A stretch of DNA of 64,000 nucleotides from Burkholderiales bacterium (GCA_016716275.1 JADJWR010000003.1:1178001-1242000); one strand, 5' to 3'; positions 16,988-30,402 are shown, numbered from the stretch's first letter. Made by a program: numbers and translations. The notes: a model not told the origin generated them from the letters alone.

Positions 16988-18274
16988 CTACCGGGGTTCC
17001 GCAACTCGGCGGCGCAGCGCGCGCATGACCTCTGCCACGGTGAGGAAGCTTCCGAAAGTCACGATTCTATCGTCGGCGGCCGCCGCCCGATGCGCAGCGT
17101 CGAAGGCGGCGGTGACGTCGTCGTATGCATCGACCGTCGCCGCCGGATGGCGCCCGCGCACCGTCTCCGCCAGCGCCGTGCCCGACAGGCCGCGCGGGCC
17201 GGTGGTGCCGCCGACGTACCAGTGGTCGATGCGGCCGGCGAGCTTGTCGACCACGCCGCCGGCGTCCTTGTCGCGAAGCATACCCAGCACGGCCAGGGTG
17301 CGCGGGTAGAAACCCATGTTGTCCAGGTTCGCCGCCAGCACGGCTGCCGAATGCGGGTTGTGCGCGACGTCGAGGATCACCGCCGGTCTGCCCGGCAGCA
17401 CCTGGAATCGCCCGGCCAGCTCGACGTTGAGCAGCCCGTGCCTGACCGCCTGCTGGCTCACCGGCAGTCGCTGGCCAAGCGCCTCCAGCGCGGCGAGACT
17501 GCCGGCGGCGTTGAGCAGCTGATTGGCGCCGCGCAGCGACGGATAAGGCAGGCCGGCGCGTCGAAGCCTGCGCCCGGCATAGGCCCATTGCTGCCGGTCG
17601 CCCTGGTAACCGAAGTCGCGGCCGAGCAGCCACAGGTCGGCGCCGAGTTGGCGCGCCACCTCGAGCAAGCGCTGCGGCGGGCGCGGATCGGCGCAGACCG
17701 CCGGCCGCCCGGCACGACAGATGTGCGCCTTCTCGAAGCCGATGTGCTCGCGCGTCGGTCCGAGGTAGTCCATGTGATCGAGGTCGATCGAGGTGACGAC
17801 GGCGCAGTCGGCATCGACGATGTTGGTCGCGTCGAGCCGGCCACCGAGGCCGACCTCGAGCACCACCGCGTCGGGCCGCGCCGCCATGAACAGCCGCAGG
17901 ATCGCCAGCGTGGTGAACTCGAAGTAGGTGAGCGAGGTGTCGCCGCGCGAGCGCTCGACCGCCTCGAACTGCTCGATCAGCGCCTGGTCGCCCGCAGCGT
18001 CGCCGGCAATGCGCGCCCGCTCGTTGAAGCGCAGCAGGTGCGGCGAGGTGTACAGCGCAGTGCGGTATCCGGCAGCGCGCAGGATCGACTCGAGCATCGC
18101 GCAGGTCGATCCCTTGCCGTTGGTGCCGCCGACGATGAACACCGGGCAGTCGAAGCCGATGCCGAGCCGCCCCGCCACCACGCGCACGCGATCGAGCGAC
18201 AGGTCGATCGCCCGGTGATGCAGATGCTCGATGCGCTCGAGCCAGCCGTCGAGGCCCAACGAGGTCGCGCTCAA
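16988..18274 (-). CDS. folC: Folylpolyglutamate synthase / dihydrofolate synthase
   Basis: ATP-dependent ligase that makes dihydrofolate and adds glutamates to folates. The P-loop-like GGTNGKGST is at residues about 49-57. YTSPHLLRFNERARI, TYFEFTTLAILRLF and LEVGLGGRLDATN follow in the Mur-ligase order. The C-terminal domain has ILDVAHNPHSAAVLAANL. About 428 residues from the TTG at 18274. No ATG or GTG lies at a suitable place in frame, so a TTG start is inferred and remains the main uncertainty. It follows accD by 35 bases. The open frame runs on through accD only as a frame shadow. Confidence 0.93.
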   Translation of the reverse strand: MSATSLGLDGWLERIEHLHHRAIDLSLDRVRVVAGRLGIGFDCPVFIVGGTNGKGSTCAMLESILRAAGYRTALYTSPHLLRFNERARIAGDAAGDQALIEQFEAVERSRGDTSLTYFEFTTLAILRLFMAARPDAVVLEVGLGGRLDATNIVDADCAVVTSIDLDHMDYLGPTREHIGFEKAHICRAGRPAVCADPRPPQRLLEVARQLGADLWLLGRDFGYQGDRQQWAYAGRRLRRAGLPYPSLRGANQLLNAAGSLAALEALGQRLPVSQQAVRHGLLNVELAGRFQVLPGRPAVILDVAHNPHSAAVLAANLDNMGFYPRTLAVLGMLRDKDAGGVVDKLAGRIDHWYVGGTTGPRGLSGTALAETVRGRHPAATVDAYDDVTAAFDAAHRAAAADDRIVTFGSFLTVAEVMRALRRRVAEPR

Positions 18275-18309
18275 CGGGTCACGCGGCCGCTCACGCTGGC
18301 CTGCCGCTT

Positions 18310-19176
<867 letters not shown>

Positions 19177-19228
19177 TGCCCCTCCCGACGAGCAGCCGCT
19201 CTGAAGCGCAGCGGGCGGCGGCGCGGCC

Positions 19229-20050
19229 TCACGCGGCAGCCGCGGCAGGCGCCGCCGCATCGATCGCGCGGCGCAGACCGGCGAGCAGGGTCGCCGCCGC
19301 CTGCACCGCCTGCTCGCGCGGCACGCTTTCCATTTCCTGGATGATGCGGCTGCCGACCACCACCGCGTCGGCGACTCGCGCCACCGCCTGCGCGCTGGCG
19401 GCATCGCGGATGCCGAAGCCGACGCCGACCGGCACCCTGGCCAGCTTCCTGATCAGCGGAATGCGGGCGGCGACCGCGTCGACGTCGATGTGGCCGGCAC
19501 CGGTGATCCCCTTCAGGCTCACGTAGTACAGGTAGCCGCTGGCCACCTTGGCCACCCGGGCGATGCGATCTTCGGTCGATGTCGGCGCCAGCAGGAAGAT
19601 CGGGTCGATGTCGGCCGCCTTCATCGCAGCGGCGAACTCCTCGCACTCCTCCGGCGGATAGTCGACCACCAGCACGCCGTCGACACCCGCCTGCCCGGCC
19701 GCGCAGGCGAACGCATCGCGCCCCATGTGCTCGATCGGATTGGCGTAACCCATCAGCACGACCGGCGTGTGCGGGTCGTCGCGCCGGAAATCGGCGACCA
19801 ACTGCAGCGTCTGCTTCAGGCCAACGCCCTGCCGTATCGCCCGCTCGGTGGCCCGCTGGATCACCGGGCCGTCGGCCATCGGATCGGAAAACGGCACGCC
19901 GAGTTCGATCACGTCGGCGCCAGCCCCGGCCAGCGCGCACATCAGCGGCACGGTCAGTTCCGGCGCCGGGTCGCCGGCCGCGACGTACGCAATGAGTCCC
20001 TTGCGCCCCTGCGCCTGGAGGCGGGCGAACGCCCCGGCGATGCGCGACAT
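19229..20050 (-). CDS. trpA: Tryptophan synthase alpha subunit
   Basis: Cleaves indole-3-glycerol phosphate to indole, which is channelled to TrpB. It has 273 residues. The catalytic Glu49 and Asp60 are in [28 protein letters not shown] and the phosphate-binding [16 protein letters not shown] near residue 215 are present. An Ala-rich tail ends the protein. Its ATG overlaps the trpB stop by one base (TGATG), indicating translational coupling and equimolar synthesis. Confidence 0.97.
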   Translation of the reverse strand: MSRIAGAFARLQAQGRKGLIAYVAAGDPAPELTVPLMCALAGAGADVIELGVPFSDPMADGPVIQRATERAIRQGVGLKQTLQLVADFRRDDPHTPVVLMGYANPIEHMGRDAFACAAGQAGVDGVLVVDYPPEECEEFAAAMKAADIDPIFLLAPTSTEDRIARVAKVASGYLYYVSLKGITGAGHIDVDAVAARIPLIRKLARVPVGVGFGIRDAASAQAVARVADAVVVGSRIIQEMESVPREQAVQAAATLLAGLRRAIDAAAPAAAAA

Positions 20051-21303
20051 CAGTGCCCGGCCTTCTTGTAGGCGATCGATGCCTCGCGGCACGACGCGCG
20101 GCAATAGAACTCCAGCCCGCTCGCCTCGGCGACGATGTGCAGGTCCTTGTCGCCGCGACCGGAGAGGTTGACCAGCAGCAGCCTGTCGCTCGGCAGCGTC
20201 GGCGCCAGCTTCGCCGCATAGGCCAGCGCGTGGCTCGACTCGAGCGCCGGGATGATGCCTTCGATGCGGCAGCAGTCGTGGAAGGCCTGCAGCGCCTCGG
20301 CATCGGTGGCGCCGACGTACTCGGCGCGGCCGCTGTCCTTCAGCCAAGCGTGCTCCGGACCGACGCCCGGGTAGTCGAGGCCGGCGGAGATCGAATGGGT
20401 CTCGGTGATCTGGCCGTTTTCGTCCTGCAGCAGGTAGGTGCGGTTGCCGTGCAGCACGCCGGGCGAGCCGCGCTGCAGGCTGGCGGCGTGCCGCATCGTC
20501 GTCAGTCCCTCGCCTGCCGCTTCCACGCCGACCAGCTTCACCTGCTGGTGCGGGATGTAGTCGTAGAAGATGCCCATCGCGTTGCTGCCGCCGCCGACGC
20601 AGGCGATCACGTAGTCCGGCTGCCGGCCGGCGATCGCCGGCATCTGCGTCAGGCACTCCTTGCCGACCACCGAATTGAAGTCGCGCACCATCATCGGGTA
20701 AGGATGCGGGCCGGCCACCGTGCCGATGATGTAAAAGGTGTTCTCGACGTTGGTGACCCAGTCGCGCATCGCCTCGTTCAGGGCGTCCTTCAGCGTTCGC
20801 GAGCCCGACTCGACCGGCACCACCTCCGCACCGAGCAGCTTCATCCGGTAGACGTTCGCTGCCTGGCGGCCGACATCCTCGGTGCCCATGTAGACGACGC
20901 ACTGCATGCCGAAGCGCGCCGCCACCGTGGCGGTGGCCACGCCGTGCTGGCCGGCGCCGGTCTCCGCGATCACCCGCGGCTTGCCCATGCGCCTGGCCAG
21001 CAGCGCCTGGCCGACCGTGTTGTTGACCTTGTGCGCGCCGGTGTGATTCAGGTCCTCGCGCTTGAAGTAGATCTGCGCGCCGCCGAGCATCTCGCTCCAG
21101 CGCCTGGCGTGGTAGATCGGGCTCGGCCGGCCGACGAAGTGCGCCAGCTCGCGCTGGTACTCGGCGACGAACTCCTTGTCCTGGCGGCACGCCGCGTAGG
21201 CCTCGTTCAGCTCGGCCAGCGCATGCATCAGCGTCTCGGCGACGAACACGCCGCCATAGGGCCCGAAGTGGCCGCGTGCGTCCGGAAGATCGTAAGGTTT
21301 CAT
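20050..21303 (-). CDS. trpB: Tryptophan synthase beta subunit
   Basis: PLP enzyme that condenses indole with serine. It has 417 residues. The Schiff-base Lys92 is in [18 protein letters not shown] precedes it, and the phosphate-binding GGGSNAMG is near residue 240. [13 protein letters not shown] is the catalytic loop with the active Glu. The start [20 protein letters not shown] is typical. The ATG overlaps the trpF stop by four bases (ATGA). The order trpF-trpB-trpA without trpC/D/E nearby is usual for betaproteobacteria. Confidence 0.97.
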   Translation of the reverse strand: MKPYDLPDARGHFGPYGGVFVAETLMHALAELNEAYAACRQDKEFVAEYQRELAHFVGRPSPIYHARRWSEMLGGAQIYFKREDLNHTGAHKVNNTVGQALLARRMGKPRVIAETGAGQHGVATATVAARFGMQCVVYMGTEDVGRQAANVYRMKLLGAEVVPVESGSRTLKDALNEAMRDWVTNVENTFYIIGTVAGPHPYPMMVRDFNSVVGKECLTQMPAIAGRQPDYVIACVGGGSNAMGIFYDYIPHQQVKLVGVEAAGEGLTTMRHAASLQRGSPGVLHGNRTYLLQDENGQITETHSISAGLDYPGVGPEHAWLKDSGRAEYVGATDAEALQAFHDCCRIEGIIPALESSHALAYAAKLAPTLPSDRLLLVNLSGRGDKDLHIVAEASGLEFYCRASCREASIAYKKAGH

Positions 21304-21959
21304 GCTGTGTCGGAGGGTTCCGGGTGCTCGCGCCGGTCGGCCAACCGTACCGCGGCGCAGAAGCGCGCTATCCGCTCGGCGCTCTTGATTCCGGGCGCCG
21401 ACTCGACCCTGCTGCTTACGTCGACGGCAAAGGGGCGGACCCGTGCGATGGCGTCGCTCACGTTGTCTTCGTCAAGTCCGCCGGCCAGCACCAGGGGCAT
21501 CGTTCGGCTCCTCGGCGCCGGCAGCCGCGACCAGTCGAATACCGTGCCGCCGCCGCCGAATCCCGCCGTCGGCGCGTCGGCGAGCAGCGCGATCGCCGAA
21601 TGAAAAACGCGCTGGCAGTCTAACAAATCGCTCTGCCCGCCGATGGGCACGGCGCGCAGGTACGGCCGCGCGAAACGCTCGCAGTCGGCGGCGGTCTCAT
21701 CGCCGTGGAACTGCAGCAGTGCAGCCGGCACCTCCGCCAGGCAGGCGCGCACCTCGGCGGCAGCGGCGTTGACGAACAGCAGCACCGGCGTCACGAACGG
21801 CGGCAGCGAGCGCGCCAGCTCCCGCAACCTTGCACGCGGCACGAAGCGCGGACTTCGCTCGTAGCAGACGAAGCCGACCGCGTCGGCGCCGCAGGAAACG
21901 GCCTCGACCGCATCCTCGATGCGGGTGATGCCGCAGATCTTTACGCGCGTTCGCCGCAT
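21300..21959 (-). CDS. trpF: Phosphoribosylanthranilate isomerase
   Basis: Amadori isomerase of tryptophan synthesis, a TIM barrel of about 219 residues. The general base Cys9 is in VKICGIT and the catalytic Asp is in [11 protein letters not shown] near the end. QFHGDE and [10 protein letters not shown] are further signatures. The start ATG at 21959 lies 19 bases inside the truA 3' end, so translation is probably coupled. An upstream continuation of the frame through truA is a shadow. Confidence 0.95.
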   Translation of the reverse strand: MRRTRVKICGITRIEDAVEAVSCGADAVGFVCYERSPRFVPRARLRELARSLPPFVTPVLLFVNAAAAEVRACLAEVPAALLQFHGDETAADCERFARPYLRAVPIGGQSDLLDCQRVFHSAIALLADAPTAGFGGGGTVFDWSRLPAPRSRTMPLVLAGGLDEDNVSDAIARVRPFAVDVSSRVESAPGIKSAERIARFCAAVRLADRREHPEPSDTA

Positions 21960-22735
21960 GCGGGTGCGATCTCGTCCGGCGGTGCCGGCAGGCCGAAGGC
22001 GGCATCGTATTCGACGCCGGTCAGGTACAGGCCGGCGGCGGCGAAGGTCGGCGCCGCCGCGCTGCGATCGCGCCCTTGCAGCAGTTCGGCCGCCCACTGC
22101 GGCGGCCGGCGGCCCAGGCCGACGTAGACCAGCGTACCGACGAGGTTGCGCACCATGTGGTGCAGGAACGCGTTGGCGACGAAGCGCAGCCGGACCAGGC
22201 TGCCGAAGCGCTCGATGGCGAGTTCGCGCAGATCGCGCACCGGCGAAGCGGCCTGGCACTCGGCCGAACGGAACGCGCTGAAGTCGTGACGGCCGACCAG
22301 CAGCGCGGCCGCCTCGCGCATCGGCGCCACCGCCAGTGGCCGCGCCAGCCAGCCGGTGCGCCGCGCCAGCAGCGGCGAGCGCACCGGCTCGTTGAGCAGC
22401 CAGTAGTCGTAGCGGCGCGAAGTGGCGCCAAAGCGGGCGTGGAAAGCCGGCGGAACCTCGATCGCCCAGCGCACCGCGGCTGCCTCCGGCAGGAAGCGGT
22501 TGACGCCGCGAACCCACGCCGTCAGCGGACGGGCAGCCGGCGGATCGATGTGCACGACCTGGAAGGTGGCATGCACTCCGGCGTCGGTGCGGCCGGCGCA
22601 TACGGTCGGCACGGCGCCGCCGGCGAACTGTGCCAGGGCGCGCTCGAGCGCATCCTGTACCGTGTTCCCGTCGGGTTGTCTCTGCCAGCCGTGGAAGGCG
22701 GCGCCGTCGTACTGCAGGCCAAGCGCCAGTCTCAT
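21941..22735 (-). CDS. truA: tRNA pseudouridine(38-40) synthase
   Basis: Makes pseudouridine at positions 38-40 of tRNA anticodon stems. It has 264 residues. The catalytic Asp51 is in [30 protein letters not shown] at the start and [19 protein letters not shown] in the C-terminal half are conserved family blocks. It sits between fimV and trpF, as usual in this lineage. Confidence 0.96.
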   Translation of the reverse strand: MRLALGLQYDGAAFHGWQRQPDGNTVQDALERALAQFAGGAVPTVCAGRTDAGVHATFQVVHIDPPAARPLTAWVRGVNRFLPEAAAVRWAIEVPPAFHARFGATSRRYDYWLLNEPVRSPLLARRTGWLARPLAVAPMREAAALLVGRHDFSAFRSAECQAASPVRDLRELAIERFGSLVRLRFVANAFLHHMVRNLVGTLVYVGLGRRPPQWAAELLQGRDRSAAAPTFAAAGLYLTGVEYDAAFGLPAPPDEIAPACGERA

Positions 22736-22808
22736 CAGCGCGGGACGAATCGAAAGAAAAGGGCCGGCGCGAAGCCTACTCGCGCCGGCCCTCGTTGCGG
22801 CTGGACGG

Positions 22809-25595
22809 TCAGCGCTCGATCTGCCTCATCAGCTCGACCGCCGCCTGTCGCTGCTCGCGCGAGCCGTCGCGCATGACTTCCTCGAGCAGCTCTCGCGCGC
22901 CGTCCTTGACCCCGAGATCGATATAGCCGCGCGCCAGGTCGAGCTTGGTCGCCATCTGCGAGGCCATCTGGCTGCCGGTCAGCGCGCCGCTCACGCCGGG
23001 ACGCGTGGTTAGCGGCATATCGGCACCGCTGAGGTCGAAATCGATCAACGGCACGGTTGCCTGGTCGGTATTCGACATCAGGCGGGTCGATCCCTCTGGC
23101 AGGGCAGCGGTCAGGCCGCCGAGCAGCGTCGGTTGCATCAGGGTGTCCTCCAGTGGCGCCGGACGTACGCGCTGCGGGGCTGCCGGCGCCGTTGGCGCCG
23201 GCGGCATGGCAGTCGGTTCGGGCGACGTCGCACGGCCGCCGGCGAAGCCGGCACCCTCCGGCTTGGCCGGCCCCCTGGGGAGTTCGGGCTTCGGCGGTGT
23301 CGATGGCGGCAGGTTCAGATCGAGGTCCGGCAGCTCGGGCAGCTTCGGCGACTTGTCGCCAGTCGCCGGCAGGCCGAAATCGAAGTCGAGCGGCTTGTCA
23401 TCCGCCGACACCGGCGCCGGCCGCGTCTCGGGATCGATCATGCGCGTGCTCGGCATCATGGTCATCGACTCGAACTCGAGCGCCGACAGGTCGGCGGGTG
23501 CGCGCGTGCCGGTGCCGCCACCGGCGACCGTCGGCGCCTCGGTGCTGGTGCGCGAGTCGAGCGGCAGCACGGTGTCGGCGCGCAGAGAAGTGTCCGGCGA
23601 CGCCACCGAATCCGGGCCTCGCCGCCCGCCAGCGGCGGAAGCGTCGAGCGCGGTCGCTTCACCGCCGAGGGTGGCCGGCGGTGCCCGGAAGCCGCCCGTC
23701 TCGGCGCCGAGCCGGTTCGGCGCATCGGTCTCGAGGTTCAACTCGGACATGGTGCCGCGGCGGATCATCTCCGCCATCGCCGCGGTCGACGCCGTGAACA
23801 TCGAATTGGTCGGGTCGATCGACCGGCCAATCGCCGCAGCGCGCTCCCAATCCTCGCCGGTACCGCCCGTTCGGGTCATCAGGTCGGCCGCGTGGCGCAG
23901 GAAACCCGCCTTGTCGCCGCGACGGGCGAGGATCTCCATCAGCTTGACGCGCGCCGGGTGGCGATCGGGCTGCACCCGCAACGCCTCCTTGAGAATGTCC
24001 TCGGCCTGTTCCTCGCGGCCGTAGGCGATATAGACGTCGGCTTCGGCAACCGGATCGACGTCGCTTGCATCGACCTGCGTGGCTGCCGGAATGAAGCTCG
24101 AATTGAACGAGCTGGCCGCGCCGGTATCGACGCTGCGTCCGCCGGTCTGGCCGAACAGCGAATTGCCGTGCGCCGATTCGGCGCCGAGGCTGAAATCCTC
24201 GTCCTCGCCGGCCGGCTTGCGCCGCCGGTACATGCTGTAGCCGACGAGACCGGCGAGCACCACACCGAGCCCCGCCACCAGAGGCAAATTGGGCCCGATC
24301 AGGCTCGACAGCATGCCCGGCTCGTCGGCCGGCGCGGCAGCTGGAGCTGCCTTCGGCGCCTCGGCCTTCGGCGGCTCGACCGGCGCCGGCGCTGCGGCGG
24401 GCGCCGGCGCGGGCGCTGGAGCAGGCGTCGGCGCCTGCGCCACCGGTGCCGGGGTCGGCGCCGCGGCGGGCGCTGGCGCAGCAGGTGCCATCGCTGCTGC
24501 TGGCTTGCCTTCGGCGGCCGCCTGGACCTGTGCGCCGGTCCTGCTCTGCAACTCCAGCGCCTTCTGCAGCTGCTGGTTGGTTCGTTCGAGTTCGGCGACG
24601 CGGTCGAGCAGGTCCTTGATCTGGCGGTCGCGCGCGACCGCCTCGTCGCCGGACTTCGCCGCCGGCGCCTGGGCGATCTTCAGCTGGTCGCCAGCCGGAG
24701 CGGCGGCACTGCCGTCACGCACCTGGGTGGTGATCCGACCCTGACCGGCGGCCGCCGCGGCCCCCGCTCCGGCTTCCGTGGCAGCCTGCGCCAGACGGCT
24801 GCGATAGCGGGCAAAGTCGGCACTCTGGGCCGCCACCTCGCGGCGCGCGGCCGCCTGGTCGTTCGCCAGCACCTCCTGCTCGCCGGGGACCTTCAGCACG
24901 CTGCCGGCCCGCAGGTTGTTCATGTTGCTGGCGATGAACGCGTCCGGATTCGAGCGGAACAGCGCCACCAGCATCTGGTCGAGCGAAGCGGCCGCCGGGC
25001 GCGTCCTCTCGGCAATACGGCCGAGCGTGTCGCCGCGCTGAACTTCGTAGGTCGAGCCGGCGGCAATGCCCGCGGCAGCCGGCGGCGCGGCGCGCGGCGC
25101 GGCCGGCGCCCGGGCTGCGGCTGGCGCCGGCGCCGCCGCGACGCGGCCGGCGGTTGGCGCCACCACATCGGGCGCTGCCCGCAACGCCGGCGGATCCAGC
25201 AGGATCGTGTATTCGCGCAACACCCGGCCGGTTGCCGAGGTCAGTTCGAGCAGCAGGTCCAGATACGGCTCGTTGACCGGATTGCGCGAGGCAATCTGCA
25301 CGATGTAGCCGCGGTCGGTGCGCTGCCCGAGGCTCACCTGCAGGCCCGCCAGGGCGGGGTTGAAGTCGAGGTTGGCCTGCTGGAAAGCGGCCGCCGAGGC
25401 GAGCCTGACCGCCATCGAAGCGGCGTCTTCCCGACTGACCGACGTGACTTCCACTTCGGCCCGCAGCGGCTGGCCGAGGGCCGATTGAACGGTGATCCGC
25501 CCGAGTCCGGCACCGTACGCAGCGGGCGCCGAGAAAGCCAGACCGATCGCCAGCGCCAGGGCGCAGCGGCCCGGCATGCGCGTTAGTTTCTTCAT
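22809..25595 (-). CDS. fimV: FimV-like peptidoglycan-binding polar hub protein
   Basis: A 928-residue bitopic protein. After a signal peptide ([18 protein letters not shown]) it has a periplasmic FimV N-terminal domain ([20 protein letters not shown]) and a LysM peptidoglycan-binding domain ([16 protein letters not shown]). A coiled-coil and long Pro/Ala-rich linker follow. One membrane helix ([20 protein letters not shown]) leads to a cytoplasmic acidic part with TPR-like segments and the FimV C-terminal domain ([20 protein letters not shown]). In Pseudomonas, FimV supports type IV pili and polar cyclic-AMP signalling. The ATG at 25595 is preferred over the upstream frame. Confidence 0.93.
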   Translation of the reverse strand: MKKLTRMPGRCALALAIGLAFSAPAAYGAGLGRITVQSALGQPLRAEVEVTSVSREDAASMAVRLASAAAFQQANLDFNPALAGLQVSLGQRTDRGYIVQIASRNPVNEPYLDLLLELTSATGRVLREYTILLDPPALRAAPDVVAPTAGRVAAAPAPAAARAPAAPRAAPPAAAGIAAGSTYEVQRGDTLGRIAERTRPAAASLDQMLVALFRSNPDAFIASNMNNLRAGSVLKVPGEQEVLANDQAAARREVAAQSADFARYRSRLAQAATEAGAGAAAAAGQGRITTQVRDGSAAAPAGDQLKIAQAPAAKSGDEAVARDRQIKDLLDRVAELERTNQQLQKALELQSRTGAQVQAAAEGKPAAAMAPAAPAPAAAPTPAPVAQAPTPAPAPAPAPAAAPAPVEPPKAEAPKAAPAAAPADEPGMLSSLIGPNLPLVAGLGVVLAGLVGYSMYRRRKPAGEDEDFSLGAESAHGNSLFGQTGGRSVDTGAASSFNSSFIPAATQVDASDVDPVAEADVYIAYGREEQAEDILKEALRVQPDRHPARVKLMEILARRGDKAGFLRHAADLMTRTGGTGEDWERAAAIGRSIDPTNSMFTASTAAMAEMIRRGTMSELNLETDAPNRLGAETGGFRAPPATLGGEATALDASAAGGRRGPDSVASPDTSLRADTVLPLDSRTSTEAPTVAGGGTGTRAPADLSALEFESMTMMPSTRMIDPETRPAPVSADDKPLDFDFGLPATGDKSPKLPELPDLDLNLPPSTPPKPELPRGPAKPEGAGFAGGRATSPEPTAMPPAPTAPAAPQRVRPAPLEDTLMQPTLLGGLTAALPEGSTRLMSNTDQATVPLIDFDLSGADMPLTTRPGVSGALTGSQMASQMATKLDLARGYIDLGVKDGARELLEEVMRDGSREQRQAAVELMRQIER

Positions 25596-25750
25596 TGCCA
25601 CGGTTGCCCCTCGGCAGCTCGAACTTCGAAATTTGAAATTAGCATCAGCCACTTAGGCCCGCAAGCTGACAAAGCGTCGCAACACATCGTCCGTGCGGCC
25701 GAGGCTTAACCGCGGAACAGCCGCGCGGCGCCGTCCGAATGCCCTAAGCC

Positions 25751-26890
25751 CTAGCGGCGGGGTCGATCGGGCCGGTCGAGCAAGATCCGCAACATACGCC
25801 GCAACGGCTCGGCGGCCCCCCACAGCAACTGGTCGCCGATGGTGAAGGCCGACAGGTACTCGCCGCCCATCGCCAGCTTGCGCAGGCGGCCGATCGGAAT
25901 GTCCATCTTGCCGCTGACGCGCGCCGGCGACAGTTCGCGGATGCTTTCTTCGCGCCGGTTCGGAATCACCCGCACCCAGCGGTTGGCGCCGGCGAGCATC
26001 GACTCGATTTCGGCCAGCGGCAGATCCCTTTTCAGCTTGATGGTCAACGCCTGGCTGTGGCAACGCATCGCACCGACGCGCACGCACAGTCCCTCGACGA
26101 TCAGCGAGCCGGGTTGCCCCATGGCGGGCCGGCCGAGGATCTTGTTCGCCTCCGCGCCGCCCTTCCATTCCTCGCGGCTGACGCCGTTGCCCAGGTCCTT
26201 GTCGATCCAGGGGATCAGGCTGCCGGCCAGCGGCACGCCGAAGTGCTCCTTGGGCAGCTGGTCGGACAGCAGCGCGCTGCCGACACGGCGGTCGATCTCG
26301 AGGATCGCCGATGCGGGGTCGGCGAGCAGCTCGCTAACCGACGCGTGGGCATGACCCATCTGCGCCAGCAGTTCGCGCATGTTCTGCGCGCCGGCGCCGG
26401 AGGCCGACTGGTAGGTCATCGCCGTGACCCACTCGATCAGATCGGCCTTCAGCAGCCCGTCGATGCCCAGCATCATCAGGCTGACCGTGCAGTTGCCGCC
26501 GATGTAGTCGCGCAGGCCGCGCGCCAGCGCGTCCTCGATCACCGGCAGGTTGACCGGGTCGAGGATGATGACCGCGTGCTCCTTCATGCGCAGGGTCGAG
26601 GCAGCATCGATCCAGTAGCCGTTCCAGCCGGCGGCGCGCAGCCTCGGGTGCACGTCGCCCGTGTACTCGCCGCCCTGGCAGGTGACGATCGCGTCGCAGG
26701 CGCCGAGCGCCGCCAGGTCGGCGGCGTCCTTCAGCACTGGCTCGGCGCGCGCCACCTTCGGCGCGGCGCGGCCGGCGCTCGACGTGCTGAAGAACGCCGA
26801 GTCGAACAGCTCGAAGTCCTTCTCGGCCGCCATCCGGTCCATCAGCACCGAGCCGACCATGCCGCGCCAACCGACAAAACCCACTTTCAT
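25751..26890 (-). CDS. asd: Aspartate-semialdehyde dehydrogenase
   Basis: NADPH-dependent reduction of aspartyl phosphate to the semialdehyde, the branch point to lysine, threonine, methionine and diaminopimelate. It has 379 residues, the long gram-negative form. The nucleotide loop is [11 protein letters not shown] (residues 6-16), the catalytic Cys134 is in [10 protein letters not shown], and a His occurs in [12 protein letters not shown] near residue 275. It is 35 bases downstream of leuB, the standard Burkholderiales order. Confidence 0.97.
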   Translation of the reverse strand: MKVGFVGWRGMVGSVLMDRMAAEKDFELFDSAFFSTSSAGRAAPKVARAEPVLKDAADLAALGACDAIVTCQGGEYTGDVHPRLRAAGWNGYWIDAASTLRMKEHAVIILDPVNLPVIEDALARGLRDYIGGNCTVSLMMLGIDGLLKADLIEWVTAMTYQSASGAGAQNMRELLAQMGHAHASVSELLADPASAILEIDRRVGSALLSDQLPKEHFGVPLAGSLIPWIDKDLGNGVSREEWKGGAEANKILGRPAMGQPGSLIVEGLCVRVGAMRCHSQALTIKLKRDLPLAEIESMLAGANRWVRVIPNRREESIRELSPARVSGKMDIPIGRLRKLAMGGEYLSAFTIGDQLLWGAAEPLRRMLRILLDRPDRPRR

Positions 26891-26925
26891 GACACCGATT
26901 CCTCCGACAACTCGATGCTAACGCC

Positions 26926-27993
<1,068 letters not shown>

Positions 27994-28058
27994 TCAGCTT
28001 CCTCCGCGGGGCACTTACTGGTCCGACTCCGCCCGCCCCCGGAACGAAGTGCTCAACC

Positions 28059-28709
28059 TCAACGACCCGCAGTCTTCTCCAGCCACGGGAAGCGGGCCAG
28101 CCGCTGCGCCTCGAACTGCCGGATCCTGTCCCGGTGGCGCAGCGTCAGGCCGATGTCGTCGAGGCCGTCGATCAGGCAGGACTTGCGGAACGGCGCGATC
28201 TCGAAGTCGTGTTCGGCGCCGGCCGGCTCGATCACCTTCTGCCGCGGCAGGTCGATCGTCAGCCGGTAGCCGCTGAAGCCGGCGACCTCGTGAAACAGCC
28301 GGTCGATCACCAGTTCCGGCAGCACGATGGCGAGCAGGCCGTTCTTCAGCGAGTTGTTGTGGAAGATGTCGGCGAAGCTCGGCGCCAGGATCGCCCGGAA
28401 GCCGTACTGCACCAGCGCCCAGGGTGCGTGCTCGCGCGACGAGCCACAGCCGAAGTTCTTGCGGGCGAGCAGGATCGACGCGCCCCGGTAGCGGGGCTGG
28501 TTCAGCGGGAAGTCCGGGTTCAGCGGACGCTTGCTGTTGTCCATCCCCGGCTCGCCATGGTCGAGGTAGCGCCATTCGTCGAACAGGTTCGGCCCGAAGC
28601 CGCTGCGATGGATCGACTTCAGGAACTGCTTCGGGATGATCGCGTCGGTGTCGACGTTGGCGCGGTCGAGCGGCGCCACCAGCCCGTTGTGGACGGTGAA
28701 GGCTTCCAA
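28059..28709 (-). CDS. leuD: 3-isopropylmalate dehydratase small subunit
   Basis: Small, swivelling-domain subunit of isopropylmalate isomerase, partner of LeuC. It has 216 residues. [34 protein letters not shown] and the [15 protein letters not shown] block are diagnostic. The start codon appears to be TTG at 28709 (Leu codon read as Met, then [14 protein letters not shown]), with AGGCG a few bases upstream. No better ATG exists and homologs start at the same place. It lies seven bases after the entericidin gene stop. Confidence 0.95.
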   Translation of the reverse strand: MEAFTVHNGLVAPLDRANVDTDAIIPKQFLKSIHRSGFGPNLFDEWRYLDHGEPGMDNSKRPLNPDFPLNQPRYRGASILLARKNFGCGSSREHAPWALVQYGFRAILAPSFADIFHNNSLKNGLLAIVLPELVIDRLFHEVAGFSGYRLTIDLPRQKVIEPAGAEHDFEIAPFRKSCLIDGLDDIGLTLRHRDRIRQFEAQRLARFPWLEKTAGR

Positions 28710-28716
28710 GTCGCGC

Positions 28717-28854
28717 CTACATCTTCTTCTTGGTGTCGGTCGCCGCCTTGTCGACGGCGCTGCCGGCGGCCTCGATGTCCTTGCCCATGCCGGAAATGGT
28801 GTTGCAGCCGGCGACGGCGAAGACGGCCGCGAGGATCACGATCAGCTTCTTCAT
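28717..28854 (-). CDS. Entericidin A/B family lipoprotein
   Basis: A 45-residue lipoprotein. The signal [17 protein letters not shown] carries a lipobox AVAGC with Cys17. The mature part [20 protein letters not shown] is the typical entericidin sequence, with a lysine-rich end (TKKKM). Entericidins are small envelope lipoproteins, and the E. coli pair acts as a toxin-antidote in stationary phase. In betaproteobacteria such a gene is often found between leuC and leuD, as here. AGGAG lies nine bases before the ATG, which overlaps the leuC stop (ATGA). Confidence 0.9.
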   Translation of the reverse strand: MKKLIVILAAVFAVAGCNTISGMGKDIEAAGSAVDKAATDTKKKM

Positions 28855-30272
28855 TGGAGTCTCCTGACGTCAGCGAAATGCCCTTCGATGGCGGCGGCCG
28901 CCGCCATTGCCGGCGAAACCAGGTGGGTACGGCCGCCGGCGCCCTGGCGGCCCTCGAAGTTGCGGTTGCTGGTCGAGGCGCAGCGCTCGCCCGGCTCGAG
29001 CCGGTCGGCGTTCATCGCCAGGCACATCGAGCAGCCGGGCTCGCGCCAGTCGAAGCCGGCGGCACGGAAGATCGCATCGAGCCCTTCGCGCTCGGCCTGC
29101 GCCTTCACCAGTCCCGAGCCGGGAACGACCATCGCCAGCCGGACGTTCGGCGCGACCCGCCGGCCGAGCCGCTTGACCACCCACGCCGCCTCGCGCAGGT
29201 CCTCGATGCGCGAATTGGTGCAGGAACCGATGAACACCTTGTCGACGCGGATCTCGGCGATCGGCGTGTTCGGCGCCAGCCCCATGTACTTCAGCGCCCG
29301 CTCGATCCCCTCGCGGCGCACCGGGTCCTTCTCGCTGTCCGGGTCGGGAACGCGGTCGTCGATGGTCACCACCATCTCCGGCGAGGTGCCCCAGGTGACC
29401 TGCGGCTTGAGCGTTTCGGCGCGCATCTCGACCTCGACGTCGAAGCGGGCGTCCGGATCCGAGCGCAGCGTGCGCCAGTAGGCCACCGCCTGCTCCCACG
29501 ACGGGCCTTCCGGCGCGAAAGGCCGCCCCTTGACGTAGTCGATCGTCCGGTCGTCGACGCCGACCATGCCGGCGCGCGCGCCAGCCTCGATCGCCATGTT
29601 GCACACCGTCATCCGCCCTTCCATCGTCAGCGCTTCGATGGCTGAGCCGGCGAACTCGATCGCGTAGCCGGTGCCGCCCGCGGTGCCGATCCTGCCGATC
29701 ACCGCCAGCACGATGTCCTTGGCGGTGCAGCCGAACGGCAGCCTTCCGCCGACACGCACCCGCATGTTCTTCGCCTTCTTCATCAGCAGCGTCTGCGTGG
29801 CGAGCACATGCTCGACCTCGCTGGTGCCGATGCCGAAAGCCAGCGCGCCGAAGGCGCCGTGCGTGCTGGTGTGCGAATCGCCGCAGACGACCGTCATGCC
29901 CGGCAGCGTGGCGCCCTGCTCGGGCCCCATCACGTGCACGATGCCCTGCCGCCTGTCGAGGAACGGGAAGTAGGCGGCAGCGCCGAACTCGCGGATGTTG
30001 TTATCGAGCGTCACCACCTGCTCGCGCGAGATCGGGTCGGTGATGCCGTCGTAGCCCCGTTCCCAGCCATGGGTCGGCGTGTTGTGATCGGCGGTGGCCA
30101 CCACCGAACCGATCCGCCAGGGCTTGCGTCCGGCCAGCCGCAGACCCTCGAAAGCCTGCGGGCTGGTCACCTCGTGCACCAGGTGGCGGTCGATGTAAAG
30201 CACCGTCGTGCCGTCTTCCTCGACGTGCACGACGTGGGCATCCCAAAGCTTGTCGTAAAGCGTCTGCGTCAT
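28851..30272 (-). CDS. leuC: 3-isopropylmalate dehydratase large subunit
   Basis: Aconitase-family 4Fe-4S subunit of isopropylmalate isomerase. It has 473 residues. The cluster cysteines are in [14 protein letters not shown] (one Cys) and GCSMCLAMN (two Cys), both in the C-terminal third. [20 protein letters not shown] is the substrate-site motif around residue 130, and [10 protein letters not shown] is near the end. It is the first gene of the leucine operon, divergent from an exported intradiol dioxygenase gene. Confidence 0.97.
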   Translation of the reverse strand: MTQTLYDKLWDAHVVHVEEDGTTVLYIDRHLVHEVTSPQAFEGLRLAGRKPWRIGSVVATADHNTPTHGWERGYDGITDPISREQVVTLDNNIREFGAAAYFPFLDRRQGIVHVMGPEQGATLPGMTVVCGDSHTSTHGAFGALAFGIGTSEVEHVLATQTLLMKKAKNMRVRVGGRLPFGCTAKDIVLAVIGRIGTAGGTGYAIEFAGSAIEALTMEGRMTVCNMAIEAGARAGMVGVDDRTIDYVKGRPFAPEGPSWEQAVAYWRTLRSDPDARFDVEVEMRAETLKPQVTWGTSPEMVVTIDDRVPDPDSEKDPVRREGIERALKYMGLAPNTPIAEIRVDKVFIGSCTNSRIEDLREAAWVVKRLGRRVAPNVRLAMVVPGSGLVKAQAEREGLDAIFRAAGFDWREPGCSMCLAMNADRLEPGERCASTSNRNFEGRQGAGGRTHLVSPAMAAAAAIEGHFADVRRLQ

Positions 30273-30304
30273 CGCTCCCGTGCGCCTCGCAGGACGAGGG
30301 ATGC

Positions 30305-30324
30305 ATTATGCCGCGTCGCGGCAT
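30305..30324. promoter_or_regulatory. Palindrome over a leuC -10-like box, possible operator
   Basis: ATGCCGC-GTC-GCGGCAT at 30308-30324 is a perfect 7+7 dyad. It overlaps CATAAT (minus strand, 30305-30310), which resembles a -10 box about 33 bases before the leuC start. It lies in the 130-base gap between leuC and the divergent dioxygenase gene. No convincing -35 box is seen. A regulator binding here is an inference. Confidence 0.35.
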
Positions 30325-30402
30325 CGGACCAGCCGGCCGAGGAACTCCCGGACCCTGTCGGACGTCCAAGCCGTTCACTGACAACGACGGTCCGACGAAA
30401 CG

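Noticed and set aside
19229..21190. Apparent TrpA with a long N-terminal extension
   Set aside because: The extension is the shadow of trpB in another frame. TrpA begins at 20050 with the typical MSRIAGAF start.
22809..25595. Repetitive Pro/Ala stretches in fimV considered as DNA repeats
   Set aside because: They are imperfect low-complexity codons inside a clear reading frame, the normal FimV linker.
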